Below are positions 50,957-58,607 of a DNA stretch of 64,000 bases, one piece after another. The notes under the pieces were generated by a model, which worked only from the letters and a program-made list of their open reading frames with translations, made no database searches and was not told the origin of the DNA. This stretch comes from Pseudarthrobacter sp. PS3-L1. Its GTDB lineage: Bacteria > Actinomycetota > Actinomycetes > Actinomycetales > Micrococcaceae. The translations under genes were made by a program, and so were the position numbers. The DNA lies in assembly GCF_030063285.1 (NCBI RefSeq), contig NZ_JASISU010000004.1, positions 558,001 through 622,000 of the forward strand, written 5' to 3'. Each line of letters begins with the position of its first letter. The stretch's first letter is position 1.

Positions 50957-52471
50957 TCACCTGATTCCTGTAATAACGGCTGGTTCCCTAGCGGGAGAAG
51001 CTTCTGACTTCTTCACGCCCCAATGGGCTAGAGTCACTGACTGGATCTGCGTGATGGGCTCGGAAGGGTCCGTCTGATCCCACGTCAAACCACCAACCAA
51101 AGGGCGGGTAGTCGCGTTCTTGAGTGACTGCAGAAGGTCATCCTGCCCGCGCTGAAGGACCATGCCGGCGTTCACAGACTCGACCATCAGCCCGAACGCG
51201 CCAGCAACCTCGCCAGCATTCACGCCCATGTAGCCGACACCGGCCATGGAAAGGTCAGTGAGGATCGGTGCGCAGTTCTTCTCATCCAGGACCACCAGGG
51301 ACGGCGAAAGGGCGTCCTGCAACGCCCGCAAAGCCTTAGGAACCCAGAGAGTCTGCAACCTGGTGTCCCGAGTCTCAACAAAGATCCGTTCACCGCTCCT
51401 GGAAGCGGCCGAAATGGTCGCATACCCGCCACCACGGCCCAACGAAACCGCCAAAACCGGGTTAGGGCCAAGGGCCGCGCCCTCCATGAAGCTATCGGCC
51501 CAAGCCTTCAAGCTGATGTCGTTATGAATGACTTCCTGCTCAGGGCGGCGATTGGGCCACACGCTGCACCGCTCACGCCCAAAGTCCTGCCTATTCGGGC
51601 TCTTATCGCGGTCATGCTGCTCAGCGATAGTCTCCGTACGGATGCGGATATCCTTCGCAGGGTTCGAATCAGCCCAAACCTTCTCATCACCAAGATCAAT
51701 CAACTCAGCAAGATCGGGATCCTCAGAACCAGCCGGCGACCACTCAGCCCAACCAGTACGATTCACATCATTCGAACGCCCACGATCCCGCACACCCTCG
51801 AAAACCTCGGAATCATTCAAACCATCCTCAGGGACCGTGCCCGTATAGAACTCCTGACGGTTCGGCACAGCAGACTGCGTGTACGTCAACGCGTTACGCG
51901 CCGGAACGCTCAGCTCCTGCGCCTCGTCATACACAATCACGTCAGCAGAAAACCCGCGCCCAGAGTTCTTAGACCGGGCAATGAACTTGATCCGGTTCCC
52001 CAAGCTCGTCTGTCCAGGCTTAGGCTTCAAAATGATCGACGCCGTATTGCCCTTATAAACGTTCTCGACCTGCGCACTCAACTGAGGCACGGACTCTACA
52101 ACGCCACGCAAGCGGTCATAACCATCCATGGCCGTCTTGAACTCATGCGCCGTATGAAGGATCGACTTCCGCCGCTTATCCGGCCGAGGAAACAAAAACA
52201 AATGAGCCAAATCGTAGGCAACCAGGATCTCTCCCTTGCCATTCTGACGCGCCACCAAAGCCCCAAACTCGGTAGCAGCCCACTCGTTCGCCTCATCAAC
52301 AGCGAACAACGCATCAATCACATACGACTGCCAATCATCCAAAACAACCCCACACAACCGGCAAAACTCCGAAACCTTCGGACCAAACGTGCCAACCGCA
52401 TCAGGACGCTTCTCTATCCGAGGGCGCTGGGAACCTGGCAACGTTAGAGACATCACCGCTGAAGAACTCAT
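50957..52471 (-). CDS. Terminase large subunit
   Basis: Start taken at ATG 52471 (MSSSAVMSLTLPGSQRPRIE), 12 bases after a GGAGG; ATG 52453 is an option. About 504 residues. Walker A variant in ALVARQNGKGEILVAYDLAH near residue 80, Walker B in FSADVIVYDEAQELS near 180 and the nuclease part with Asp in VLAVSLGRGGGYATI and LVVLDEKNCAPILTDL further on. ATPase and endonuclease that packages DNA. Overlaps the small terminase by about 70 bases. Confidence 0.93.
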   Translation of the reverse strand: MSSSAVMSLTLPGSQRPRIEKRPDAVGTFGPKVSEFCRLCGVVLDDWQSYVIDALFAVDEANEWAATEFGALVARQNGKGEILVAYDLAHLFLFPRPDKRRKSILHTAHEFKTAMDGYDRLRGVVESVPQLSAQVENVYKGNTASIILKPKPGQTSLGNRIKFIARSKNSGRGFSADVIVYDEAQELSVPARNALTYTQSAVPNRQEFYTGTVPEDGLNDSEVFEGVRDRGRSNDVNRTGWAEWSPAGSEDPDLAELIDLGDEKVWADSNPAKDIRIRTETIAEQHDRDKSPNRQDFGRERCSVWPNRRPEQEVIHNDISLKAWADSFMEGAALGPNPVLAVSLGRGGGYATISAASRSGERIFVETRDTRLQTLWVPKALRALQDALSPSLVVLDEKNCAPILTDLSMAGVGYMGVNAGEVAGAFGLMVESVNAGMVLQRGQDDLLQSLKNATTRPLVGGLTWDQTDPSEPITQIQSVTLAHWGVKKSEASPAREPAVITGIR

Positions 52472-52820
52472 CGAACGGATCAACCTCCCTCACCACAGAC
52501 GCGCCCTCAACAGCCGCAATATCCGCCAACAGCTCAGAATGACGCTTAGACAAAGGAGCCAACTTAGACGCATCAACCTCAGCCATGGCCGCCTCAACCA
52601 AATCCATATTCCACCGCAAAGAATCAAGTCGCGACCTGCCCACAGGAGCAGCAGGAACGTCCCTAAGCGGCCTATCAGGCTCATCAGCAGACCTAGCCCG
52701 AACCTGCTCACGTGAACGCTCCACGGACGCCTGACGACACAACTCATCAACCGGCTCACCATCACGCAAATGACGCTTATACGCCGAATACGACCCACAA
52801 GGGGCCTTAGCTCTAGGCAA
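52401..52820 (-). CDS. Terminase small subunit
   Basis: 139 residues. Begins MPRAKAPCGSYSAYKRHLRD and GEPVDELCRQASVERSRE, a Cys-His-rich motif also found in actinophage DNA-binding proteins, and has a helical middle (RLDSLRWNMDLVEAAMAEVD) that should mediate oligomerisation. It recognises the packaging site. It lies next to the large subunit in the usual order. Confidence 0.82.
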   Translation of the reverse strand: MPRAKAPCGSYSAYKRHLRDGEPVDELCRQASVERSREQVRARSADEPDRPLRDVPAAPVGRSRLDSLRWNMDLVEAAMAEVDASKLAPLSKRHSELLADIAAVEGASVVREVDPFDEFFSGDVSNVARFPAPSDREAS

Positions 52821-52944
52821 AAGAACCTCCCAGGCCTAAGGGCCTCCCAAATAGTGCGATTCACACGAAATAGTGCGCAGGAAAAAATGCCCGGAGAGGC
52901 GGGAGGCTGGCAGCATGTGTGGTATAAGGGGGGTACCCCCGGGT

Positions 52945-53214
52945 CTATGTGGCTGGTCTGATTGTTGGTGGTGCACTGTCGCTTTTTTTGGCGTTGCATG
53001 AGCGGTGCATTGGTTGCAGGTCTTGTTTGTATAGGTGTCCGCCGTTGTTGATTGCTTGTGGGTGGTCGGCGGTGAAGGACATTGGGTCTGTTGGTGGGAG
53101 TGTGTAGTCGATGGGTTTCCCGCAGTGTGCGCATGCTCGTTGTTCGCGTTTGAGTCTGGTTTGTTTGCGTCGGTAGGCTCTATGTCCTTTGCCGTCGCGT
53201 GTGCTGCCTGTCAT
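52945..53214 (-). CDS. HNH endonuclease
   Basis: ATG at 53214, after GAGGGGC. 89 residues. Basic N-terminus (RAYRRKQTRLKREQRACAHC), then CGKPIDYTLPPTDPMSFTAD, HPQAINNGGHLYKQDLQPMH and RSCNAKKSD, giving the zinc-finger and His-Asn-His site. HNH proteins next to terminase genes in phages of this kind help cut at the cos site during packaging. Confidence 0.88.
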   Translation of the reverse strand: MTGSTRDGKGHRAYRRKQTRLKREQRACAHCGKPIDYTLPPTDPMSFTADHPQAINNGGHLYKQDLQPMHRSCNAKKSDSAPPTIRPAT

Positions 53215-53662
53215 GCGTTTGCCCCTCACGTACCGGGTTGAGCTTGCCGACTCGCGATGCTTGTGCGGAGTTGTTCGTGTCCATTACTTGACCATCGGTC
53301 GGTTTGCTCAGTGGGTTGTCGGGTCGTGAGCCCGTTGCCGTCGTTATCGGCAACCCGGTGTTCCGTTGTCTCTGGCAGGTCTGTCCTTTGCAGGGTTGAG
53401 ATGTGCCTTAGCGCCCCGGCCTGACCTTTGGTGGGCAATGAGGACCCAGCCTGTCGACCAAGACAACGGTTGTTTGTGGGCCGGCCCGCGCCCCCCTGAC
53501 AGGAGTTGCACCTGTCCAGCGCTTCGACCTCGACTAGTATCAGTTCGGAGATGCGGCATACTCGCCGGGGGATGTTGCCTGCCTGCTTCTCAGCGGTAGG
53601 CGTGCGTCTTGAGCCTGACGCGGGCAGATAGTGACCTCCGAATGTGGAAGGATTCGGGCACT
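53215..53662 (-). other. Packaging-site and late promoter region (no clear gene)
   Basis: About 450 bases without a convincing gene between early and late modules. Contains a strong inverted repeat GACAGG-TGCAACT-CCTGTC (minus, 53520-53502) beside a GGGGGG run and the GGGCCGGCCC palindrome. One frame on the minus strand is open from about 53651 to the TGA at 53226, but it lacks an ATG or GTG start in the first 70 codons. The place is right for cos and a late promoter; I see no clear promoter. Confidence 0.4.
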
Positions 53663-53695
53663 AAAAAACCCGCTGGCCTGTTGGCTTGGCGGGTT
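53663..53695 (-). terminator. Terminator at the end of the early operon
   Basis: Minus strand AACCCGC, 15-base loop, GCGGGTT, then TTTTAGTGC. It lies about 33 bases beyond the stop at 53729 and separates early genes from the packaging region. Confidence 0.82.
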
Positions 53696-53728
53696 GTGGG
53701 TACGGCTGTTAGGCCGTTCAGGAACACT

Positions 53729-53899
53729 TTAACTCATGTGTGCTGTTTCGTGCAAGCCTTCAACGATTATGTGCGCGGCGTATGCGTTGCGGAGGTGTCG
53801 GGTGCAGAGTTGGATGGTGATTCCGTCTGGCACTTGGTCGGCGCATGTCCCGTATTCGCAGATGCCGGTGTCGTTGCTTTTTGGGGTGAGGTATCGCAT
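53729..53899 (-). CDS. Small zinc-finger-like phage protein
   Basis: 56 residues, shorter than common cut-offs. ATG shares one base with the previous TAA. ICEYGTCADQVPDGITIQLC and TRHLRNAYAAHIIVEGLHE: two Cys pairs or a CCCH set that could bind zinc. Last gene of the early operon, function unknown. Confidence 0.65.
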   Translation of the reverse strand: MRYLTPKSNDTGICEYGTCADQVPDGITIQLCTRHLRNAYAAHIIVEGLHETAHMS

Positions 53900-54492
53900 T
53901 AGGCGGTTTCCTTTCCGTGTTCGCTGTAGGTAGCGAGTACGTCGTGTGGGTAGTAGGTGGGGAGCGGGTCGCGTTCGACGGCGCGTAGGTAGCCTTTGTG
54001 GGCGTAGTGGCGGATGGTTTGGCTGGTGATGCTGAGTCCGGCTTTTTCTCGGAGCCAGGGGATTAGGTTGCGTGTTGTCATGGCGGGGGCGATTCCTTTC
54101 ACGCGGGTTTTGATTGCGGCGTGGTTGACGCGTTCTGCTTCTGGGCCGCTGATGAGTCGTTCGGCTTTGGTTACCCATTCTTTAATGAGTGATGCGAGTC
54201 CGGCTGCGTGTTGGTCTTGTGTGTAGTTTGCGGCGTGTGGGTAGACGCTTTGTAGGTTCTCTTTGATTTGTGATGCGTCGAGGTTGGTTGGTGCTGTGGA
54301 TCCTGGTTTGCCGCCTCCGCTTCCTCCCATGTTTTGGGGTCGGGTTACGTCTTGTTTGGCGATGGTTACGTCTAGTTCTGGGATAAGTGCGGGGATTTGG
54401 TTGATCCAGGCTTGCAGGTCGGTGACGCATTGTGTGCAGAGGTATGTGGATGTGAAGTTTTCGCAGTCCTCAGTGGTGCATTCATTCGTCAT
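53899..54492 (-). CDS. DNA-binding protein with Cys cluster and helix-turn-helix
   Basis: 197 residues. N-terminal CTTEDCENFTSTYLCTQCV (four Cys, zinc ribbon-like), a linker rich in Gly, then helices (HAAGLASLIKEWVTKAERLI) and a C-terminal MerR-like helix-turn-helix, SITSQTIRHYAHKGYLRAVE. Similar proteins occur in early regions of actinophages. It may regulate early genes or the switch to late expression. It overlaps its neighbours by 4 and 1 bases. Confidence 0.75.
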   Translation of the reverse strand: MTNECTTEDCENFTSTYLCTQCVTDLQAWINQIPALIPELDVTIAKQDVTRPQNMGGSGGGKPGSTAPTNLDASQIKENLQSVYPHAANYTQDQHAAGLASLIKEWVTKAERLISGPEAERVNHAAIKTRVKGIAPAMTTRNLIPWLREKAGLSITSQTIRHYAHKGYLRAVERDPLPTYYPHDVLATYSEHGKETA

Positions 54493-54902
54493 GCGTCACC
54501 TCGCATTTGGTTGATGATTTCTTTGCGCTCTATATGGCGGGCCTTGGTGCGTCGTTCCGTGGCAACTGCCGCCGCCTGCACCCAAGAAGCTCCGAATAAC
54601 GCTGCGGTCAGAAAATTTACGATCCGGTCGATCCCTTGCAGGTCATCTTGAATCGCGTAGGCCATGGCTACGGCGGTTGTTGTGATGAAAAAGGCTAGGA
54701 GTATGCGGGCTAGTGCGTGCATACTGTCGGCCTTGTTGTGGGCTTGGTCCGCATTCATCACGTCCCATGCGTGCTTTTTGCGGTTGTGTTTCTCTGCCCA
54801 CTCTTCGGCTTCTCGTTGCCCGCCGTAGTACATTTGGTCGTCTCTTTCGCAGTGGGCTAGGTAGTCTTTGCCGTTGTATGCGATATCTACCTTGGCGGTC
54901 AT
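54489..54902 (-). CDS. Phage membrane protein
   Basis: 137 residues. A soluble, charged N-terminal half (DQMYYGGQREAEEWAEKHNR) with many His and Lys, then two hydrophobic segments (ARILLAFFITTTAVAMAYAI and IVNFLTAALFGASWVQAAAV) and a basic tail. Overlaps both neighbours by 4 bases. An early membrane protein might be involved in exclusion or host takeover, but there is no specific evidence. Confidence 0.7.
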   Translation of the reverse strand: MTAKVDIAYNGKDYLAHCERDDQMYYGGQREAEEWAEKHNRKKHAWDVMNADQAHNKADSMHALARILLAFFITTTAVAMAYAIQDDLQGIDRIVNFLTAALFGASWVQAAAVATERRTKARHIERKEIINQMRGDA

Positions 54903-55189
54903 CTCGGCTTCTTTCCGTTGTGTATAACCGATGGACGGCTAATACTTTTCTTCTGCCTGATATCGAACATGACCCGGAGAATATTTCTGAACCGCTTCTT
55001 TGCTTTGCGCGATGACGGCTTGTTCCACGAAAACGACATGGATAGTTCTCGTGGCTGAATTGTGGCAGTTGCTTCTTCGGGCATCTCATCGTCTATTGAG
55101 AATCCATCGACCCAAACATTTTTTAGATCTACCCACTCTCCGTCCATATAGAACATTGCTTGGCCCACGATCATTTTTTCTGGTTGCAT
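54899..55189 (-). CDS. Hypothetical early phage protein
   Basis: 96 residues, ATG 55189 behind the start-associated sequence at 55198-55212. Not recognised: a beta-rich start (GQAMFYMDGEWVDLKNVWVD) and a very basic C-terminus (SSRKAKKRFRNILRVMFDIR). Ends HNGKKPR because the next start-associated sequence is read as codons. Confidence 0.65.
   Translation of the reverse strand: MQPEKMIVGQAMFYMDGEWVDLKNVWVDGFSIDDEMPEEATATIQPRELSMSFSWNKPSSRKAKKRFRNILRVMFDIRQKKSISRPSVIHNGKKPR
54908..54922 (-). promoter_or_regulatory. Start-associated sequence, copy 1
   Basis: Minus CACAACGGAAAGAAG, six bases before the ATG at 54902. It contains the ribosome site (GGAAAGAAG) plus a conserved CACAAC ahead of it. 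Confidence 0.55.
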
Positions 55190-55575
55190 TGCCGAGCCTT
55201 CTTTCCGTTGTGGATTAGTGGTGTGTTGCCGTGGGGGACGCGGTTGGTGTTTGCCACGATTTGAATGACGTAATCTATGGCGGGCTTGGCTAACCTCGCC
55301 ATAGGCTCCCATGGGTCGGGCACTGCCTTGCCTTCCATGATCGCTTCGAGGCATTCAACCTGCCATGGTGTTAGTGGCTTACCGAACCAGTAGCTTTCTG
55401 CGTGGTGGATTATCCCTGCGACTTGGTGACTTGATCCTGCTGTGCCTATCTGGTCGCCCTTTTTCACGGTGCGGTTGTAGCCATTGGTGTTCATGTGTGG
55501 TGGGAATGTGGGCGCAATTTTGAGGTATGCAACACCTACTTTGCCGCCGCCTTTGTTGTCCTTGCGCTTACTCAC
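55171..55575 (-). CDS. Hypothetical early phage protein
   Basis: 134 residues, GTG start overlapping the previous stop. Basic N-terminus (SKRKDNKGGGKVGVAYLKIA), a middle with HQVAGIIHHAESYWFGKPLT and TPWQVECLEAIMEGKAVP. No known domain recognised. Overlaps the next gene by 19 bases. Confidence 0.68.
   Translation of the reverse strand: MSKRKDNKGGGKVGVAYLKIAPTFPPHMNTNGYNRTVKKGDQIGTAGSSHQVAGIIHHAESYWFGKPLTPWQVECLEAIMEGKAVPDPWEPMARLAKPAIDYVIQIVANTNRVPHGNTPLIHNGKKARQCNQKK
55198..55212 (-). promoter_or_regulatory. Start-associated sequence, copy 2
   Basis: Minus CACAACGGAAAGAAG, identical to the copy at 54908-54922, nine bases before the ATG at 55189. Confidence 0.55.
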
Positions 55576-55748
55576 AGCTTCCCTTTCCTAACCTGTTTCG
55601 CAACCAATGCAACTGCTTTTTGGTGGGTGTGGAATTGGCGTATGGTTCCGGCGTGATGGACGTGCCATGGTTTGCGTGCTGGTTTTACCGGGTGCAGGTT
55701 GCCGTCTTCCCGGTACGCGTAGTTCTGATTCAAGATCCGCGCCCTCAC
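55572..55748 (-). CDS. Small basic phage protein
   Basis: 58 residues, missed by 60-codon cut-offs. GTG start and stop both overlap the neighbours by 4 bases (GTGA), which is the rule in this operon. Reads MRARILNQNYAYREDGNLHP, then VKPARKPWHVHHAGTIRQFH and ends VAKQVRKGKL. It is strongly basic and probably binds nucleic acid or is a structural adaptor; not recognised. Confidence 0.7.
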   Translation of the reverse strand: MRARILNQNYAYREDGNLHPVKPARKPWHVHHAGTIRQFHTHQKAVALVAKQVRKGKL

Positions 55749-56029
55749 TTGTCCACTCTTGCCTTTCTTGGCTTAGGTTCGATCTTTTTATTGGCAAAAA
55801 CCAGAACATCACCCCAGCAGTCGTCGCATAGGTTGATTTCCGTGTGGAAGGAGGTCTCGATAAGACTGCTCGACGTATCGGCATCTTCCCATCGGGCCAT
55901 ACGTAGGTAGTTGAACCTGATCAGCCATGTGTGCCGGTCAACCTTTCCCCACAGTCTTGTTAGTCCCGGCTGAGGTAGACCGCTTTCTACCTCAGCTGAG
56001 CACCTATCGCACTTACCTTCTCTGGTCAT
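55745..56029 (-). CDS. Phage protein with split zinc-ribbon cysteines
   Basis: 94 residues. CDRCSAEVESG at the start and LCDDCWGDVLVF near residue 68 form two CxxC pairs, likely one zinc site, separated by an aromatic middle (WGKVDRHTWLIRFNYL). 4-base overlaps on both sides. Function unknown. Confidence 0.7.
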   Translation of the reverse strand: MTREGKCDRCSAEVESGLPQPGLTRLWGKVDRHTWLIRFNYLRMARWEDADTSSSLIETSFHTEINLCDDCWGDVLVFANKKIEPKPRKARVDK

Positions 56030-56211
56030 TTGTCCACTCTCGTTTCGATGATTTGGAGTTGCCGTGTCCAGCCTGCGGTTATGCGAACGGGTGTGCGGGG
56101 GTCGATGCCTGCGTTATCGGCGGTTTGGATGAATTGGTTTAGTTCTGCCAGCGTCATGCCCTGCTTGGGGTTCTCTGCCCGACGAAACACCTTGAACATG
56201 TTCGAGGTCAT
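56026..56211 (-). CDS. Small hypothetical phage protein
   Basis: ATG at 56211 overlaps the RusA stop by 4 bases. 61 residues: MTSNMFKVFRRAENPKQGMT, LAELNQFIQTADNAGIDPRT, PVRITAGWTRQLQII. The PRTPVRI pattern recurs in small actinophage proteins of unknown function. Confidence 0.68.
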   Translation of the reverse strand: MTSNMFKVFRRAENPKQGMTLAELNQFIQTADNAGIDPRTPVRITAGWTRQLQIIETRVDK

Positions 56212-56624
56212 TCCGGTGCTCCTATTTCGGTTATTTCGAGTACTATTTCCGCCGCACCCTTGCCGCCCCAACGGTGATCTGGTCCAAGGACGTATTGGCG
56301 TGAGTCGTCAATGAACAGGCCGGCGTCTACTAGCCCGTCAACGATTGCCTTGGTGGTGTCAGCGAGGTTGTTGGGGTCGAACCTGTAGGTGTCGATTGGC
56401 TTGAAGATGTGCGCGAGGATCCTGACTTGGTGCCCGAATTGTGGTATCCCGTTTGCTTTTTTAGCTGCGGTTTCGCGCCAGGCTTTTATCATTTTGGCTT
56501 TGGCGTGCCGGTTGTAGCGTTGGTTGCTGTTGATGAATGGCCCAACGGTTTCGAGTAGCCCTGTTTTGCGTTTGCGGACTGGGGCAAAAGTTGGGGCCGG
56601 GATGTCGATGGTTACGTGCCTCAC
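56208..56624 (-). CDS. RusA-like Holliday junction resolvase
   Basis: GTG at 56624 overlaps the previous gene by 4 bases. 138 residues starting MRHVTIDIPAPTFAPVRKRK. The core DTYRFDPNNLADTTKAIVDG followed by LVDAGLFIDDSRQYVLGPDH is the RusA metal site, with Asp of the DxxNLxxxxxDxL and DD patterns. RusA dimers cut four-way junctions; here it would resolve branched DNA before packaging or during RecT-mediated recombination. Confidence 0.85.
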   Translation of the reverse strand: MRHVTIDIPAPTFAPVRKRKTGLLETVGPFINSNQRYNRHAKAKMIKAWRETAAKKANGIPQFGHQVRILAHIFKPIDTYRFDPNNLADTTKAIVDGLVDAGLFIDDSRQYVLGPDHRWGGKGAAEIVLEITEIGAPE

Positions 56625-57100
56625 AGTTCCTCCACCAACAATTCGAGGCTTGAAGGGTGGAACCAAAGTCGTGTTGCTGAGGTTGCTAAAGTGACCACCT
56701 CTTTCAGTTCAACCGATATGAGCATGCCCTCAATCTGAATAACCTCGCCAACACGTTTGTTCAAAGAAGATGAGGATAGGCGCACAACCACCACGTCGCC
56801 TACCTGGAATGGCCCGTGCAGGTCTCGTTTGGTGTCGGTGGCACTCTCACCCGTTTCGCCGCCAGTAGCGTCTCCTGCGGGCTGTGGGGCGGGCGGGGTG
56901 GGCATGCTAGTGGTTGCTGGGTACCGCAGAATGTGGAGTTGGTCTATTAGGTCCACAATCTCGGCCTCGTGCTCACTCCGGTTCCGGGCATGCTCGGCAG
57001 CCAACCTTTCGCAGTTATCAACCTGCTCCTGGGAAAACCGGGATGCGGCGCACGCATCGATGAGCGAGTTGGCAATGTCTAGGATTTTTTCGTTCGTCAC
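56621..57100 (-). CDS. Hypothetical phage protein, coiled coil plus SH3-like part
   Basis: GTG at 57100 overlapping the previous stop. 159 residues. N-terminal helices (ASRFSQEQVDNCERLAAEHA, RNRSEHEAEIVDLIDQLHIL), a Pro/Gly/Thr linker, then FQVGDVVVVRLSSSSLNKRV and GEVIQIEGMLISVEL, a small beta-barrel pattern. No function known. Confidence 0.68.
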   Translation of the reverse strand: MTNEKILDIANSLIDACAASRFSQEQVDNCERLAAEHARNRSEHEAEIVDLIDQLHILRYPATTSMPTPPAPQPAGDATGGETGESATDTKRDLHGPFQVGDVVVVRLSSSSLNKRVGEVIQIEGMLISVELKEVVTLATSATRLWFHPSSLELLVEEL

Positions 57101-57300
57101 TTCTGGTCTCCCTGCTTGGGCGTTCTGCTGATTGGCCCCCACACGCGGATGAGGTAATTCGAGTCGCCAAGGAATGGCCCAAATGACCACCCGCCACGGT
57201 CAGTTTTTAGCCAAGGTCCGCGAATTGGAACATCCGCCAACACCTGATCGCCGGGTTCCATTGCGTCAAGTTCTTCAACCGTCAAATCCGTGTCACTCAT
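57097..57300 (-). CDS. Small hypothetical phage protein
   Basis: 67 residues, 4-base overlap on both sides. TVEELDAMEPGDQVLADVPI, then PWLKTDRGGWSFGPFLGDSN: acidic, beta-type, not recognised. Confidence 0.65.
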   Translation of the reverse strand: MSDTDLTVEELDAMEPGDQVLADVPIRGPWLKTDRGGWSFGPFLGDSNYLIRVWGPISRTPKQGDQK

Positions 57301-57650
57301 TTGGTATTCGCAATCTCAAGCAGCACGTCCGCGTGACAGGGCTGGTCCAGCGGGCACCAGCACGCCAGGTTCTTCCCGGCGAGTTCAGTGGGCACTTCAT
57401 CGCGATTGAACGCTGCGCAGTTTGCCCTTACCATGTTCCGGTAGATGCCAGTCACCTCTTCTGCATCCATGCGCGGGATAGGGGTGGGTCTGCTTGGACT
57501 ACGGAAGCCTGGGCCAGACCAGTAAGCCGACCACGCACCAACTTTGTACGGGTTTCCCCACTTGGAACCGCGCCCGACGTAGACGGTGTTCTCCGGCATG
57601 CGCCAGCCCTTGGTTCTTTTTCGCTGGACTCGCACTGGTGTTTCGCTCAT
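57297..57650 (-). CDS. DUF4326-type protein
   Basis: ATG at 57650 (MSETPVRVQRKRTKGWRMPE). 117 residues. NTVYVGRGSKWGNPYKVGAW and the C-terminal LAGKNLACWCPLDQPCHADV with two Cys define the DUF4326 family, which is common in actinophages and resembles nucleotide-processing folds. Its reaction is unknown. First of a run of overlapping genes; 107 bases separate it from the upstream zinc-finger gene. Confidence 0.85.
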   Translation of the reverse strand: MSETPVRVQRKRTKGWRMPENTVYVGRGSKWGNPYKVGAWSAYWSGPGFRSPSRPTPIPRMDAEEVTGIYRNMVRANCAAFNRDEVPTELAGKNLACWCPLDQPCHADVLLEIANTK

Positions 57651-57757
57651 TTGGTGCCTCTTTCTTGGTTGTGATAACTCGGTTTTGCCGGGTTCAAATT
57701 GGCCCGGCCTAACAGGTGCCCGCAATTGGGCTATTTCGCTGTCCTAGGTGCTGCGTG

Positions 57758-58024
57758 TCAGGCCGTGGTGGGGTCGTCGTTCTTGGTGCCGAACCTCTTT
57801 TTCTTCTGCTCTTCCGTGAGGCGCGGGCCGTAGTGGAAGTAGCCGCGATCATCAGCCCAACGCTCGGACGTAATTTCACAGCGACGACTAGGGGTTCCGT
57901 GCTCGCCTCGTCGGTGAGCTTCAAACGCGGTCAACCCAATGAACGTCTCGCAGCACGCGGCACAGTGCCCGGCAGTCGATCCGCTCGGATATTCCTTATG
58001 GCACTTCGGGTGGGTGAGTTGCAT
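57758..58024 (-). CDS. FDXHR-type zinc-finger phage protein
   Basis: ATG at 58024 with GGGAGAAAT upstream. 88 residues. HPKCHKEYPSGSTAGHCAAC then CETFIGLTAFEAHRRGEHGT and SRRC: Cys/His pairs around the (F)xxHR element that defines this small zinc-binding family of actinophages (here FEAHR). The rest is charged. Overlaps the upstream gene's 3' end by 29 bases. Confidence 0.78.
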   Translation of the reverse strand: MQLTHPKCHKEYPSGSTAGHCAACCETFIGLTAFEAHRRGEHGTPSRRCEITSERWADDRGYFHYGPRLTEEQKKKRFGTKNDDPTTA

Positions 58025-58214
58025 TTGATTTCTCCCTGGGTATAGAAAAAGCCGCACCGCCTGGTGTGGCTTCGTTTGCTGCGTTCGTTACGTGCCATTG
58101 GAGGCGGTGGTACGGGCCGGGTGTCAGCTTCTCCGCCTCAAATGCCGCCAATGCCCTCAGGTAGTAGGCGCGTCGGTAAGCAGTCTCAGCCGGGGTATGC
58201 GGGGTCGTGATCAT
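57996..58214 (-). CDS. Small helical phage protein
   Basis: ATG at 58214 overlaps the previous stop by 4 bases. 72 residues: TPAETAYRRAYYLRALAAFE, AEKLTPGPYHRLQWHVTNAA. The last 20 codons run through the hairpin at 58051-58070 and the ribosome site of the next gene, which suggests that the C-terminus is under weak constraint. Confidence 0.65.
   Translation of the reverse strand: MITTPHTPAETAYRRAYYLRALAAFEAEKLTPGPYHRLQWHVTNAANEATPGGAAFSIPREKSNATHPPEVP
58046..58070 (-). terminator. Hairpin/U-tract inside a gene end, upstream of the zinc-finger gene
   Basis: Minus GCCACACC, loop AGGC, GGTGCGGC (one G-U), then TTTTTC and TATACCC. It ends 21 bases before the ATG at 58024, within the 3' part of the overlapping gene. 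Confidence 0.5.
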
Positions 58215-58603
58215 GCGAGGCCGCGCTTGTCTAGGTCGTCGCGGCGGTCCTGCTTGCCTTGCTCCATTAGGCGCACCCATTCGTCTGGGTTGCGTTGCCG
58301 CCAATAGCGCATGAGTTTCCCGTCGCCCTGTTCAAGTTCGCGGCGGGTCTGCGGAACCTCAATCGCACGCTGCCCGGCTTCCTTCGATGCGCGGTTGTTC
58401 AACGCCCGCTTCAAGATGCCGCCCGGTTGCGCCTGCTGACCCGGATTCAGCCGGTAATGAGCTACCACCGATTCCTCAGCCTCGGCGTAACTGATCGGCC
58501 CCATAGAGTGCTGCCAAATGTCGGCGGCGGCATCATTTGCCTGCACGAAAGGATCGAACTGATTGACCCAGATAATGAGGCGGGTTGTTTCCATCAAATC
58601 CAT
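58211..58603 (-). CDS. Replication-region phage protein (possible helicase loader or partner)
   Basis: ATG at 58603 behind GAAAGGTGA. 130 residues, helical: TRLIIWVNQFDPFVQANDAA and MGPISYAEAEESVVAHYRLN, then a basic tail with MRYWRQRNPDEWVRLMEQGK. Similar small proteins follow the replication-initiator gene in actinophages. A role in helicase loading is only inferred from place. Confidence 0.68.
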   Translation of the reverse strand: MDLMETTRLIIWVNQFDPFVQANDAAADIWQHSMGPISYAEAEESVVAHYRLNPGQQAQPGGILKRALNNRASKEAGQRAIEVPQTRRELEQGDGKLMRYWRQRNPDEWVRLMEQGKQDRRDDLDKRGLA

Positions 58604-58607
58604 CGGG

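Noticed and set aside
51524..52447. A 307-codon plus-strand frame opposite the large terminase
   Set aside because: Shadow of the terminase gene; the product is Arg/Leu/Asn-rich without recognisable features.
53500..53575. A phage-encoded tRNA on the minus strand
   Set aside because: The T-arm-like hairpin and a five-pair outer stem are present, but the loop reads TGCAACT, no proper anticodon stem forms and the D-loop lacks GG. Kept only as an observation on the region.
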